A stretch of DNA of 64,000 nucleotides. Origin: Aureicoccus marinus. Its GTDB lineage: Bacteria; Bacteroidota; Bacteroidia; Flavobacteriales; Flavobacteriaceae. This document shows positions 34,419 to 43,454 of this stretch, one piece after another. Every line of letters starts with the position of its first letter. The stretch's first letter is position 1. A program made the position numbers and the translations under genes. Under the pieces are notes generated by a model that made no database searches, was not told where the DNA came from, and saw only the letters and a list, made by a program, of their open reading frames with translations. The stretch is from assembly GCF_002954325.1 (NCBI RefSeq), contig NZ_MQVX01000001.1, forward strand, positions 873,546-937,545, in the 5' to 3' direction.

Positions 34419-35204
34419 CTAACTGGTGCTAAAGTATCCCTTCATAATACCGCGCTGTGAATCACGTGTAAACTGAAGGATTTCATCTCGCTCTGGGGTG
34501 GCTTCCATTTCGGCTTCGATAATGGCCACCGCCTGGGAGTTGTTGTAATTCTTTTGGTAAAGGATGCGGTAGATGTTTTGAATTTCCCGGATCTTGTCTG
34601 AATCAAAGCCTCGACGTCTTAATCCGATGGAATTGATTCCTACATAGGAAAGCGGTTCACGAGCGGCCTTGACGAAAGGCGGTACATCTTTACGAACCAG
34701 GGAACCTCCGGTGACAAAAGCATGCCCTCCTACCGAGACAAACTGATGAACAGCCACCATACCGGCCAAAACTACGTTTTCTCCTATGGTAACGTGCCCA
34801 GCCAAGGTAGAGTTGTTGCTGAAAATACAGCCATCCCCTATGATACAGTCGTGAGCGACGTGGCAATAGGCCATGATCAGGCAATTGTTCCCAATCACGG
34901 TTTTCATGCGGTCGACCGTTCCTTTGTTGATGGTTGCACACTCGCGGATGGTCGTGTTATCTCCAATGTGAACGGTTGTTTCTTCTCCTTTGTACTTGAG
35001 ATCTTGAGGGGTCGCAGAAATGACCGCACCCGGAAAAATACTGCAGTTTTTTCCGATTCGAGCTCCTTCCATGATGGTCACGTTCGACCCAATCCAAGTT
35101 CCTTCCCCAATAACCACATTGTTGTGTATGGTTGTAAAAGGCTCGATGACCACATTTTTGGCAATCTTGGCACCTGGATGAACGTAGGCTAGCGGTTGAT
35201 TCAT
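34419..35204 (-). CDS. lpxA: UDP-N-acetylglucosamine acyltransferase
   Basis: LpxA adds the first 3-hydroxyacyl chain to UDP-GlcNAc in lipid A synthesis. ATG at 35204 (MNQPLAYVHPGAKI) overlaps the lpxC-fabZ stop as ATGA, so the longer frame is rejected. The 261-residue length is normal. Hexapeptide repeats run from residue 8 to about 185, with the catalytic His in CHVAHDCIIG. The C-terminal helical part has GINSIGLRRRGFDSDKIREI, a strong LpxA signature. Confidence 0.96.
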   Translation of the reverse strand: MNQPLAYVHPGAKIAKNVVIEPFTTIHNNVVIGEGTWIGSNVTIMEGARIGKNCSIFPGAVISATPQDLKYKGEETTVHIGDNTTIRECATINKGTVDRMKTVIGNNCLIMAYCHVAHDCIIGDGCIFSNNSTLAGHVTIGENVVLAGMVAVHQFVSVGGHAFVTGGSLVRKDVPPFVKAAREPLSYVGINSIGLRRRGFDSDKIREIQNIYRILYQKNYNNSQAVAIIEAEMEATPERDEILQFTRDSQRGIMKGYFSTS

Positions 35205-36598
35205 TCCTCTTTTCCTTTTGTTTTTACGATTTGCGCCATCATTTCGGCCTCTGAAACCAACTTCCCATTCGCGTAGGCGTAAGCCTGCATATGGCAAATA
35301 CCGCGTCGAATAGGCGAAATCAGGTCGCATTTAAAAATAAGTGTATCTCCCGGAACCACTTGTTGTTTAAACTTGACGTTGTCCATCTTCATGAAAAAGG
35401 TCAGGTAATTTTCTGGATCCGGAACCGTACTCAAAACCAAAATTCCTCCGGTCTGAGCCATGGCTTCTACTTGAAGAACACCAGGCATCACCGGGGCGCC
35501 AGGAAAGTGTCCGACAAAGAAAGGCTCGTTCATCGTGACATTTTTCACACCGACTACATGAGAATCAGATAGCTCCAGAATTTTATCGACCAGCAAGAAA
35601 GGCGGACGGTGAGGCAGCATATTCATGATCTTCTTCACGTCCATCAAAGGTTCTTGATGCAAATCGTATACAGGAACCTTGCTCCGTTTTTCTGCACGGA
35701 TGAGTTTGGCTATTTTTTTGGCAAATTGTGTGTTGACAAAATGCCCGGGTTTATTGGCGATCACCTTCCCTTGAATACGCATGCCGATCAAAGCGAGGTC
35801 ACCGATTACGTCCAGCAACTTGTGCCGGGCGGCTTCGTTTGGTTGATGCAGGGTGAGGTTGTCCAGAATCCCATTGGGTTTAACCGAAAGAGATGCTTTA
35901 TTGAATGCCTTCTCCAGCTTTTTCATGGTGTCTGGAGAAATTTCCTTGTCGACATAGACAATGGCGTTATTCAGATCTCCCCCTTTGATCAATCCGTGCT
36001 CCAATAGCATTTCGAGTTCGTGCAAAAAGCTGAAGGTACGAGCGGCTGCAATTTCGGTTTTGAAGTCCGACATCTTCTCGAGCGTGGCGTTTTGTGTACC
36101 CAAGACCATGGTGCCGAAATCCACCATCGTGGTCACCTGGTAGGAATCCGCCGGAATGACGGTTATTTCACTCCCTGTTGCCTCATCGCGGTAGCTGATG
36201 ACATCTTTGATGACATAAATTTCTCTTTCCGCTTCTTGCTCCACAATTCCTGCCTCTTCCAAGGCCTGGACAAAGTATTTAGAGGAGCCATCCATAATAG
36301 GAGGTTCAGGAGCGTTAAGCGTGATCAATACGTTATCAATGTCCAAACCGACCAAGGCCGCTAAAACGTGCTCTGAGGTTTGAATCTTGACTCCGTTCTT
36401 CTCTAGGTTGGTACCTCTTTGGGTATTCACAACATAGTTCGCATCAGCCTCAATAATGGGCTCCCCCTCCAGGTCAACTCGCTTAAATGCAAAGCCGTGA
36501 TTGGGCGGCGCAGGGCTGAAGGTCATATGTACTTCCAAGCCGGTGTGCAAACCGACCCCTGTCAGGCTTACCTCATTGGCGATGGTTTTCTGCTTCAC
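35201..36598 (-). CDS. lpxC-fabZ: Bifunctional UDP-3-O-acyl-GlcNAc deacetylase / 3-hydroxyacyl-ACP dehydratase
   Basis: This 465-residue fusion is characteristic of Bacteroidota. The N-terminal 310 residues are the zinc deacetylase LpxC (EVSLTGVGLHTG at the start, zinc-site His in TSEHVLAAL, and HKLLDVIGDLALIG). The C-terminal 150 residues are FabZ, with LPHRPPFLLVDK and GHFPGAPVMPGVLQVEAMAQ holding the catalytic His and Glu. Fusing the committed lipid A step with fatty-acid dehydration may help balance LPS and phospholipid synthesis. It overlaps both lpxD and lpxA by 4 bases. Confidence 0.97.
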   Translation of the reverse strand: MKQKTIANEVSLTGVGLHTGLEVHMTFSPAPPNHGFAFKRVDLEGEPIIEADANYVVNTQRGTNLEKNGVKIQTSEHVLAALVGLDIDNVLITLNAPEPPIMDGSSKYFVQALEEAGIVEQEAEREIYVIKDVISYRDEATGSEITVIPADSYQVTTMVDFGTMVLGTQNATLEKMSDFKTEIAAARTFSFLHELEMLLEHGLIKGGDLNNAIVYVDKEISPDTMKKLEKAFNKASLSVKPNGILDNLTLHQPNEAARHKLLDVIGDLALIGMRIQGKVIANKPGHFVNTQFAKKIAKLIRAEKRSKVPVYDLHQEPLMDVKKIMNMLPHRPPFLLVDKILELSDSHVVGVKNVTMNEPFFVGHFPGAPVMPGVLQVEAMAQTGGILVLSTVPDPENYLTFFMKMDNVKFKQQVVPGDTLIFKCDLISPIRRGICHMQAYAYANGKLVSEAEMMAQIVKTKGKEE

Positions 36599-37632
36599 TG
36601 GGATTCGTTTTTACTTTGAATTGATGATTCTACTGAAAATAGTCGTTTGACGAGTTTGGGTAAGTTCTTGAAGTGAACATAAGACTTGTTGTAGTCTGCG
36701 TAAGGTAAGGCTGGTGAGCCTTGTAGGACTTCGTCGTCCTTCACATTACGCCCAATTCCTGATTGTGCTTGTATTTTGACCCGATCACCAATAGTGATAT
36801 GGCCGACTATTCCGACCTGACCACCGATCAGGCAGTGTTTTCCAATTTTGGTTGAACCCGCAACCCCGGTTTGGGCCGCAATAGCTGTGTGTTCACCAAT
36901 TTCAACATTATGAGCAATCTGAATTTGATTGTCCAGTTTTACACCTTGTCGAAGTATGGTTGCCCCTAAAGTCGCTCGATCAATGGTAGTTCCTGCTCCA
37001 ATATCAACATGATCCTCCAGGATGACGTTCCCCGTTTGGGGGACCTTGCTGTATTCTCCAGATTCATTAGGTGCAAATCCAAAACCATCGGCTCCCAGGA
37101 CTGCTCCACTGTGGATGGTGCAATGGTCTCCAATAACGGTTTCAGAATAGACCTTTGCTCCTGCAAAAAGAGTGACCTGGTTACCAATAACCACATTGTC
37201 ACCAATGAAGACATTGGGGTAAATTTTGACCTGGTCTCCTATTTTTACGTTCTCTCCTATATAAGAAAAGGCTCCTACGTAGGCGCCTTCTCCCATGGTG
37301 GATGATTCCGAAATATGCACCGGTTCTTCAATACCGATCTTGTTGTTTTTGACTTGGTTGTAGTACTCCAACAACTTTGAAAACGCCTTATAGGCGTCAT
37401 CTACTTTGATTAAGGTCGTGCTGATTGCCTGCTCTGGCTCGAAGTCTTTATTAACAATCGTAATGGATGCCTGCGTGGAATAAATAAATGAGGTGTATTT
37501 GGGATTGGCCAAGAAAGTTAAAGAACCCTCTACTCCTTCTTCAATTTTCGCCAATTTATCGACGGTAATTTCAGGATTCCCATCAATCTCTCCTCCTAAA
37601 ATGCCTGCAATTTGACTGGCCGTAAATCTCAT
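36595..37632 (-). CDS. lpxD: UDP-3-O-acylglucosamine N-acyltransferase
   Basis: This 345-residue trimeric acyltransferase carries out the third step of lipid A synthesis. The N-terminal part (FTASQIAGILGGEIDGN, then GSLTFLANPKY) is the uridine-binding domain. Hexapeptide repeats extend from about 105 to 300, and the catalytic His is in NQIQIAHNVEIG. It heads the lpxD-lpxC/fabZ-lpxA-efp-lpxD2 run. A promoter-like box overlaps the start region, so its transcript may be almost leaderless. Confidence 0.96.
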   Translation of the reverse strand: MRFTASQIAGILGGEIDGNPEITVDKLAKIEEGVEGSLTFLANPKYTSFIYSTQASITIVNKDFEPEQAISTTLIKVDDAYKAFSKLLEYYNQVKNNKIGIEEPVHISESSTMGEGAYVGAFSYIGENVKIGDQVKIYPNVFIGDNVVIGNQVTLFAGAKVYSETVIGDHCTIHSGAVLGADGFGFAPNESGEYSKVPQTGNVILEDHVDIGAGTTIDRATLGATILRQGVKLDNQIQIAHNVEIGEHTAIAAQTGVAGSTKIGKHCLIGGQVGIVGHITIGDRVKIQAQSGIGRNVKDDEVLQGSPALPYADYNKSYVHFKNLPKLVKRLFSVESSIQSKNESQ

Positions 37633-37637
37633 GAGCG

Positions 37638-37645
37638 CAAAAGTA
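37638..37645 (-). promoter_or_regulatory. Candidate promoter -7 box for lpxD
   Basis: On the minus strand TACTTTTG, an exact TAnnTTTG match, ends 5 bases before the lpxD ATG. If used, transcription would begin within a few bases of the start codon. No clear -33 TTG is seen. Confidence 0.35.
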
Positions 37646-37655
37646 AGAAAATTTG

Positions 37656-38882
37656 TTAAACGCCTTTTTTGGGATAGGCTACATAGTACTGGGACTGCGG
37701 AACGAGCAGTTCTTTTGATCCAAAGAAACGACTCAGTTCATGCAGATCTTTTACCTCTTCTGTTTTAGTCAAAATACGAATTTGTGATGTATTGAGACTG
37801 TAGGCCTGATTACTGACTTCTCCTGTGAAGATAAAATACGCTATCTGAGAAGGATCCAAAGACCATTGAGATGAAAGTTTGGTTTTCTTTTCTTCCCATT
37901 TCTCCTCTTTCATCGGTTTATCCTTAAACCGTATAAAGGGGAGTTTACGGTGAAGAATCATTTGACTCATTTTAGAGAGCACGAAATCCGAGTGATGCTG
38001 CCACTCTTTTAACGACATGATTATATCGTTGTCATCTAGTTCCGCATAGGTGTCTAAGAATAGTGTTGGATCGATGGCTTCTTGTGAACTATTGAGAAAG
38101 CGCAATAAAACAGCGGAACCGGACAAGGATACTCCGGCACTCAATAATTCACGGGCTCTTTCCAGGATTCTTTTGAGCAAGAGTTCCGCGACCAGGCTCG
38201 TTTTATGGAGGTAAACCTGCCAATACATAAACCTTCTGGCCATCAAGAATTTCTCTACAGAATACAAACCTTTTTCCTCAACGACCAATTGTCCATCGGC
38301 TACGTTGAGCATGCTGATCAAGCGCTCTGAATTGATATTTCCCTCGGCAACACCCGAATAAAAGCTGTCTCTTTTAAGGTAATCCAAGCGGTCCATATCC
38401 AGTTGACTAGACACCAATTGATTCAAAAAGGATTTGTGGTATTCCCCTTTAAAGATCGCAATCGCCAGATCCAAGCGGCCGTTATACACTTCATTGAGTT
38501 TTTCCATAAACTCCAGCGAAATACTTTCGTGTGTACGCTGTCCGACCAAGCTGAATTCTAAGGCATGTGAAAAGGGCCCATGACCAATATCGTGTAGTAA
38601 AATTGCAATCATCAGGGCTTCCTCCTCCTCTGCCGTAATCTCGGTTCCTTTAAAGCGCAAAATTCCGATGGCCTTTTGCATCAGGTGCAAACAGCCCAGA
38701 GCATGATGAAATCGGGTGTGGTGAGCTCCTGGATAAACCAGGTAAGAAAGCCCCATCTGGGATATTCTTCGGAGGCGCTGAAAATAGGGATGATCGACCA
38801 ATTCAAAAAAGAAGGAACTAGGCACTCCAATAAATCCGTAGATCGGGTCGTTGAATATTTTGAGCTTACTGGAATTCCCCAA
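37656..38882 (-). CDS. HD-domain phosphohydrolase
   Basis: This protein of about 408 residues is of the HD/dNTPase-like type. The metal-binding motifs are HHTRFHHALG (first His) and the HD signature ILLHDIGHGPFSHALE. A downstream helical domain follows. The conserved family start is near KLKIFNDPIYGFI. The best start I can offer is TTG at 38882, since no ATG is in frame close to it. The frame stays open to 38996, but that would run into porX on the other strand. Substrates may be deoxynucleotides or other phosphoesters. It is divergent from porX. Confidence 0.88.
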   Translation of the reverse strand: MGNSSKLKIFNDPIYGFIGVPSSFFFELVDHPYFQRLRRISQMGLSYLVYPGAHHTRFHHALGCLHLMQKAIGILRFKGTEITAEEEEALMIAILLHDIGHGPFSHALEFSLVGQRTHESISLEFMEKLNEVYNGRLDLAIAIFKGEYHKSFLNQLVSSQLDMDRLDYLKRDSFYSGVAEGNINSERLISMLNVADGQLVVEEKGLYSVEKFLMARRFMYWQVYLHKTSLVAELLLKRILERARELLSAGVSLSGSAVLLRFLNSSQEAIDPTLFLDTYAELDDNDIIMSLKEWQHHSDFVLSKMSQMILHRKLPFIRFKDKPMKEEKWEEKKTKLSSQWSLDPSQIAYFIFTGEVSNQAYSLNTSQIRILTKTEEVKDLHELSRFFGSKELLVPQSQYYVAYPKKGV

Positions 38883-38919
38883 GGCCGTTGTATCTTCAGG
38901 GGGTAAATATAGGCGATTG

Positions 38920-40464
38920 ATGAAGAAAATCACGATTCTTTGGGTAGATGACGAAATAGACCTGCTCAAACCCCATTTGATGTTTTTGGAAAGCAAAGGC
39001 TACCATGTGCAGACCTGCCAAAGTGGACAGGACGCTTTGGAAGAAATTGGGCAGCATTTCTTTGATATTGTTTTTCTGGACGAAAATATGCCTGGTTTAT
39101 CGGGTCTCGAAACCTTGACCGAGATCAAAAAGCTGGAGTCCAATCTACCGGTGGTTATGATTACCAAAAGTGAAGAAGAGTACATCATGGAAGAGGCCAT
39201 TGGAAGTAAGATTGCTGATTACCTTATTAAACCGGTCAATCCCAATCAGATTCTTCTTTCTCTAAAAAAGAACCTGGATCACTCGCGCTTGGTTTCTGAG
39301 CGCACGACAGCCAACTACCAACAAGAATTTAGAAACATCGCCATGGATTTGTCTATGGTAAACAACTACCAGGAATGGGTGGAGCTCTACAAAAAGCTCA
39401 TTTTCTGGGAACTGCAACTCGAAAATATTGAAGACTCCGGGGTGTTTGAAATTCTTGAATCCCAAAAGACAGAAGCCAACACCCAGTTTAGCAAATTCGT
39501 CGATAAGCAGTACAGAAGCTGGTTTGAAGATGGGCAGGGCCCGGTGATGTCGCATACCTTGTTTAAAGAGTGGGTCTTACCTGAATTGGATTCCGGACCC
39601 GCCCTTTGGGTTGTTATTGATAATTTGCGTTACGACCAATGGTTGGCTTTTGAAGAAGTCCTTGCTCCTTTTTACCGAAAGAAATCGGAACAAGGCTACT
39701 ACAGTATTCTACCAACGGCAACCCAATACGCCCGTAATGCTATTTTCTCGGGCTTGATGCCGGCTGATATGGAGAAGAGACATCCGGAATGGTGGAAGAA
39801 CGATACGGATCAGGGAGGAAAGAACCTCCACGAAGCCGATTTCTTGGGAGCTCAGCTCAAGCGATTGGGCTATGAAGGTCAATGGGAATACCACAAGATC
39901 AGCTCCTTAAAACAAGGGAAACACCTGGCTCAGAACTTTAGAAGTCAAAAAGACAATGCCTTAACCGTTGTGGTCTACAATTTTGTGGATATGCTTTCTC
40001 ACGCCAAGACCGAAATGGAAGTAATTAAGGAATTGGCAGGCAATGACAAAGCTTATCGCTCCTTGACCCTGAGTTGGTTTAAGAACTCTCCTCTACTTGA
40101 CATTATCGTCCAGGCACAGGAAATGGGAATGAAACTCATTCTCACGACGGACCACGGAACGATTAATGTAAAGCAACCATCTAAGGTTATCGGAGATCGA
40201 GAAACTTCTTTAAATTTACGCTACAAAACAGGTCGTAGCTTAACCTATAATGAAAAGGAAGTGCTGGCGGCCAAAGAACCTTCCAAAGTTCATCTACCTG
40301 CCATCCACATGAGCAGCTCTTTTATTTTTGCCAAGAACGATCTATTCTTTGCCTATCCCAATAACTATAACCACTATGTGAGTTATTACCGGAACACTTA
40401 CCAACACGGTGGGGTTTCCTTGGAAGAAATGATCATACCTTTTGTAGTTTTGGAGGCCAAATAG
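38920..40464 (+). CDS. porX: Type IX secretion response regulator with PglZ domain
   Basis: PorX couples a receiver to an alkaline-phosphatase-superfamily PglZ domain and controls type IX secretion and gliding genes in Bacteroidota. ATG at 38920 (MKKITILWVDDE) places the acidic pocket at Asp10-Asp11-Glu12, the phospho-acceptor at Asp54 (VFLDENMPG) and the Lys in YLIKPVNP. The effector half contains VVIDNLRYDQW, PTATQYARNAIFSG, NFVDMLSH and TTDHGTINVK, matching the metal-binding residues of the superfamily. Its kinase PorY is not in the window. It is followed after 7 bases by tsaE. Confidence 0.95.
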   Translation: MKKITILWVDDEIDLLKPHLMFLESKGYHVQTCQSGQDALEEIGQHFFDIVFLDENMPGLSGLETLTEIKKLESNLPVVMITKSEEEYIMEEAIGSKIADYLIKPVNPNQILLSLKKNLDHSRLVSERTTANYQQEFRNIAMDLSMVNNYQEWVELYKKLIFWELQLENIEDSGVFEILESQKTEANTQFSKFVDKQYRSWFEDGQGPVMSHTLFKEWVLPELDSGPALWVVIDNLRYDQWLAFEEVLAPFYRKKSEQGYYSILPTATQYARNAIFSGLMPADMEKRHPEWWKNDTDQGGKNLHEADFLGAQLKRLGYEGQWEYHKISSLKQGKHLAQNFRSQKDNALTVVVYNFVDMLSHAKTEMEVIKELAGNDKAYRSLTLSWFKNSPLLDIIVQAQEMGMKLILTTDHGTINVKQPSKVIGDRETSLNLRYKTGRSLTYNEKEVLAAKEPSKVHLPAIHMSSSFIFAKNDLFFAYPNNYNHYVSYYRNTYQHGGVSLEEMIIPFVVLEAK

Positions 40465-40471
40465 GCTTCCT

Positions 40472-40891
40472 ATGTCCATTACTTATAAGAAAACCTTTGG
40501 CCTGGAGGAGTTGTCTTCCATAGCCAAGGACTTGCTTGAACAAGTTACTTCCTCGATTATTTTACTGGATGGGCCCGTCGGTGCAGGAAAGACAACCCTG
40601 GTCAAGGAGCTGATTAGTCTCTTAGGTGCTGAAGATCAAGGCCACAGTCCGACCTTTGGACTTTTAAACGAATACGCCACGCCAGAAGGAGAGATCGTCG
40701 CTTATCATTTGGATGCTTACCGACTTCGATCAGAAGAAGAGGCTTTTGATCTCGGATTAGAAGAATTCTGGTTTATAAACACCCTTTTTATTATAGAATG
40801 GCCTAATAAACTGGGTTCCTTGGTCCCATCTGATGCCTTTTTCGTAAAGATTGACTACGCTGAGGGGGGTAAACGGCAGATTCATTGGTGA
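40472..40891 (+). CDS. tsaE: tRNA threonylcarbamoyladenosine biosynthesis ATPase
   Basis: TsaE is a 139-residue P-loop ATPase that regulates the TsaBD complex making t6A37 in ANN-decoding tRNAs. The Walker A motif is DGPVGAGKTTLVKEL near residue 31. HSPTFGLLNEY is the conserved switch region. VAYHLDAYRL and FIIEWPNKLG are family signatures. It is downstream of porX in the same direction, a neighbourhood often seen in Flavobacteriia. Confidence 0.95.
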   Translation: MSITYKKTFGLEELSSIAKDLLEQVTSSIILLDGPVGAGKTTLVKELISLLGAEDQGHSPTFGLLNEYATPEGEIVAYHLDAYRLRSEEEAFDLGLEEFWFINTLFIIEWPNKLGSLVPSDAFFVKIDYAEGGKRQIHW

Positions 40892-40979
40892 TTTCTTACA
40901 GAATCCGAAGAAACAGCTTATTTCTCCGGTGAACTGCATGAAAAATAGGTTAAAATGCAAAAATATTCGACGAACTACA

Positions 40980-41008
40980 TTGCCACCTCGTAGGAATCAC
41001 TACATTTG
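40980..41008 (+). promoter_or_regulatory. Promoter of the 44-residue secreted peptide gene
   Basis: TTG at 40980-40982 and TACATTTG at 41001-41008 match both Bacteroidota promoter elements, with an 18-base spacer. The predicted start of transcription is near 41012, which leaves an untranslated leader of about 37 bases before the ATG at 41049. This is the best-formed promoter in the window. Confidence 0.75.
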
Positions 41009-41048
41009 TCCGAAGTGAATTCATTTATTAACCAAAAATTTAGTTACG

Positions 41049-41183
41049 ATGAACACTAGAAGACTAGTTTTTGGATTCTTGGCAATGGTCACTTTGGTAG
41101 CGTCTGCTTTCAGCACGACTATTACCATTGATTCAGACCAAGAACCAGGTCTCAAAAGAAGTAAAATCACTCAAAAGAGATAA
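41049..41183 (+). CDS. 44-residue secreted peptide of unknown function
   Basis: ATG at 41049 opens a 45-codon ORF ending in TAA at 41181-41183. Residues 1-23 form a clear signal peptide (MNTRRLVFGFLAMVTLVAS, then AFS). There is no lipobox Cys. The mature part is about 20 residues, with an acidic half (DSDQEPG) and a basic end (LKRSKITQKR). The ORF has an excellent promoter 40 bases upstream and an intrinsic terminator 20 bases after the stop, so it is a complete monocistronic unit. I do not recognise the family. A periplasmic or secreted peptide, perhaps envelope-related, is the most that can be said. Confidence 0.72.
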   Translation: MNTRRLVFGFLAMVTLVASAFSTTITIDSDQEPGLKRSKITQKR

Positions 41184-41202
41184 TTTTACTTTAGACTAAT
41201 TG

Positions 41203-41230
41203 AAAAGGGCGATACTATTATCGTCCTTTT
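41203..41230 (+). terminator. Terminator of the secreted peptide gene
   Basis: A 12-bp stem with one G-T pair joins 41203-41214 to 41219-41230 around a 4-base loop. A run of six T at 41227-41232 closes it. Confidence 0.85.
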
Positions 41231-41259
41231 TTCGTTGCTATAAATTCTAGGATGGTATA

Positions 41260-42213
41260 ATGAATAGCAACCAAAATAAAAGCAAGAATATACAAGCGCG
41301 AAAGAGGATTTTGATTGAATCCTTTTTGGCTTTACTTATTCTGCTCTCCCCCTTTATTATCAAGCTGCACGAATACGTCCCGGAGACGGAAGATCCCTAC
41401 GGCTTAATTTTCTTTTCTATAGGACCCAATGGTTTTCAGGATACCTCCCTTCATGTGTGGTTTTTACTGACCAAATTGGTTCCCTTTTACCTCTGTATGA
41501 TCTGGTTCTTTACTTGTAAGCACTGGTGGTACCACATTATTTTGATTCCCCTGACTATGTACGCTTTTCAAATTGCCGAGTTGTACATTGACCCCGAAGA
41601 TATCGACAGTAACAGTATTATGTGGCTCCTGCCGGTCTGTATGGTAGTTATTCCTTTGGTTTACTTCATTCGTATCAAGTTGTATGACAAGCACGTGCAC
41701 GGAATTGATTTAAAGGCCATGAACGAAGAGCTCACTGTTTTACGTGAAAAAGAGGAACTGCGAATCGAAAAGGAGAAACTCGAAAAAAGAAAAGAGCGCC
41801 TAAAAAACATGGGAGGTGTAGGTCTTGAGACTTTTGACGCCGATGAACAAGGACCTGCAGGCTCTACAGAAGAACCAGATGCCTTACCTGTTCCCTCAGG
41901 AAACTACGACCTCTCTGCCGACCTGCCAGAGCCAATCAAAGAAGCCTTGGAAACAACCAAAGAGGTCCAAATGAAAACCTCTTTAAAGCCTCCGGTAACC
42001 ACGACTGAGTCTGATTCCAATGAAGAGGAAGAAAAATCTTCCGCCAATGTTGTGATCACTTCTTCGCCCAAAACACTACGCGAATCTCGAAAGGAGCGAC
42101 GCCAACGACTGGCCCGTGAACGGGAAGAGTCTCAAAACCAGGATACAACTTCCAGTGAAAACGACTTAGACGAAAAGTCAGAAAAGGCTCACCCCCTTCC
42201 GAAAAAAATGTAA
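41260..42213 (+). CDS. Membrane protein with charged coiled-coil tail, unknown
   Basis: This 317-residue protein has about four membrane helices in its first 140 residues: near 17-36, 65-85, 87-105 and 122-138. A highly charged helix follows (about 150-180, rich in EKEELRIEKEKLEKRK), then an acidic, low-complexity tail with many Glu, Ser and Thr, and a basic RKERRQRLARERE block near the end. Two tryptophans in HWWYHIILIP may lie at the membrane interface. I recognise the pattern as a flavobacterial family without a function. It is upstream of the alanine dehydrogenase gene and may be co-transcribed with it. Confidence 0.75.
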   Translation: MNSNQNKSKNIQARKRILIESFLALLILLSPFIIKLHEYVPETEDPYGLIFFSIGPNGFQDTSLHVWFLLTKLVPFYLCMIWFFTCKHWWYHIILIPLTMYAFQIAELYIDPEDIDSNSIMWLLPVCMVVIPLVYFIRIKLYDKHVHGIDLKAMNEELTVLREKEELRIEKEKLEKRKERLKNMGGVGLETFDADEQGPAGSTEEPDALPVPSGNYDLSADLPEPIKEALETTKEVQMKTSLKPPVTTTESDSNEEEEKSSANVVITSSPKTLRESRKERRQRLAREREESQNQDTTSSENDLDEKSEKAHPLPKKM

Positions 42214-42218
42214 ATTTG
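42211..42218 (+). promoter_or_regulatory. Possible promoter -7 box for ald
   Basis: TAAATTTG matches TAnnTTTG and overlaps the stop codon of the upstream gene, about 38 bases before the ald ATG. No clear -33 TTG is present, so read-through transcription is equally possible. Confidence 0.3.
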
Positions 42219-42255
42219 AGTTGGGACGAATATCGTCTCATCCAGATTACATTCT

Positions 42256-43454
42256 ATGAACCAGCCTTCTTCTCCTTTCAGTAAACAGGAATTACTGCCC
42301 CAGGAGGAAACTCTAGAAGTCCTCAAACAAAAAGGTGAATTATTTATTGGGTTACCCAAAGAAAAACAATACCAGGAAAAGCGAATATGCCTTACTCCCG
42401 ACGCTGTTAATGCCTTGGTGATGCACGGGCACCGTGTTCTGATCGAATCTGGAGCGGGTGAAGGAGCCAATTATTCGGATTTAGATTATACCGAAGCCGG
42501 GGCAGAGGTCAGTAAGGATACCAAGAAGGTGTTTTCTTGCCCTCTTTTGCTCAAAGTAGAGCCCCCTACCCTACAGGAGATCAAAATGATCAATCCTCAG
42601 AGTATAATCATCTCGGCTCTTCAAATCAAAACCCAGTCGAAAAAATACTTCGAAGAGCTCGCAAAAAAGCGGCTAACGGCTATTGCCTTTGAGTATATTC
42701 AGGATGAAGATGGTACTTATCCTGCTGTTCGCTCCCTCAGTGAAATTGCCGGGACCTCTTCTGTCCTTATCGCTTCGGAGCTGATGTCCACCTCTGGAAT
42801 GGGTAATGGCTTGATGTTTGGCAATATCAGTGGTGTGCCTCCCGTAGAGGTGGTTATCATCGGAGCCGGCACCGTTGGTGAATTTGCGGCACGTTCAGCC
42901 TTGGGTCTTGGTGCCAACGTCAAGATTTTCGACAATTCGATTACAAAACTACGCAATATACAGACCCACCTACAGCAGACGGTATATACCTCCACTATGC
43001 AACCTAAAAATCTCATCAAAGCACTGAAGCGTTGTGATGTAGCCATTGGAGCTACCCGTGGTAAAGACCGCGCGCCGGTCGTGGTCAATGATGCCATGGT
43101 CGAAAAGATGAAGCAGGGAGCTATTATTATCGATGTCAGTATCGATATGGGGGGATGTTTCGAAACTTCAGAAGTCACGGATCACGATAAGCTACAGTAG
43201 AAAAGCACGGGGTTATTCACTATGGAGTTCCTAATATTCCTTCTCGCTACCCCAGAACCTCTAGTATTTCAATAAGCAATATCTTTACGCCTTATTTGCT
43301 AAAAATAGGCGAAGACGGTGGTCTGGAACACTCCCTGAGATTTGATCGGGGATTGCGAAATGGTCTCTATGTCTATCACGGCATATTGACCAAAAAATCG
43401 GTTGGAGATTGGTTTGGTCTTACCTACAGTGATATTAACTTCTTGATTTTCTGA
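42256..43454 (+). CDS. ald: Alanine dehydrogenase, frameshifted in this sequence
   Basis: This enzyme carries out NAD-dependent conversion of alanine to pyruvate and ammonium. The N-terminal domain has FIGLPKEKQYQEKRICLTP and, after it, the substrate Lys in LLLKVEPP. The NAD fold is seen in VVIIGAGTVGEFAARSALG. The frame stops at 43198-43200 after TDHDKLQ. If one C is added to the GCT at 43191-43193, the product reads HDKPTVEKHGVIHYGVPNIPSR and continues to TGA at 43452. This gives 399 residues, normal for the family. The next ORF starts on that stop as TGATG. A sequencing deletion is likelier than decay. Confidence 0.92.

Noticed and set aside
40905-40929. Possible terminator behind tsaE
   Set aside because: The hairpin has a mismatch and no following T-run, so support is too weak.
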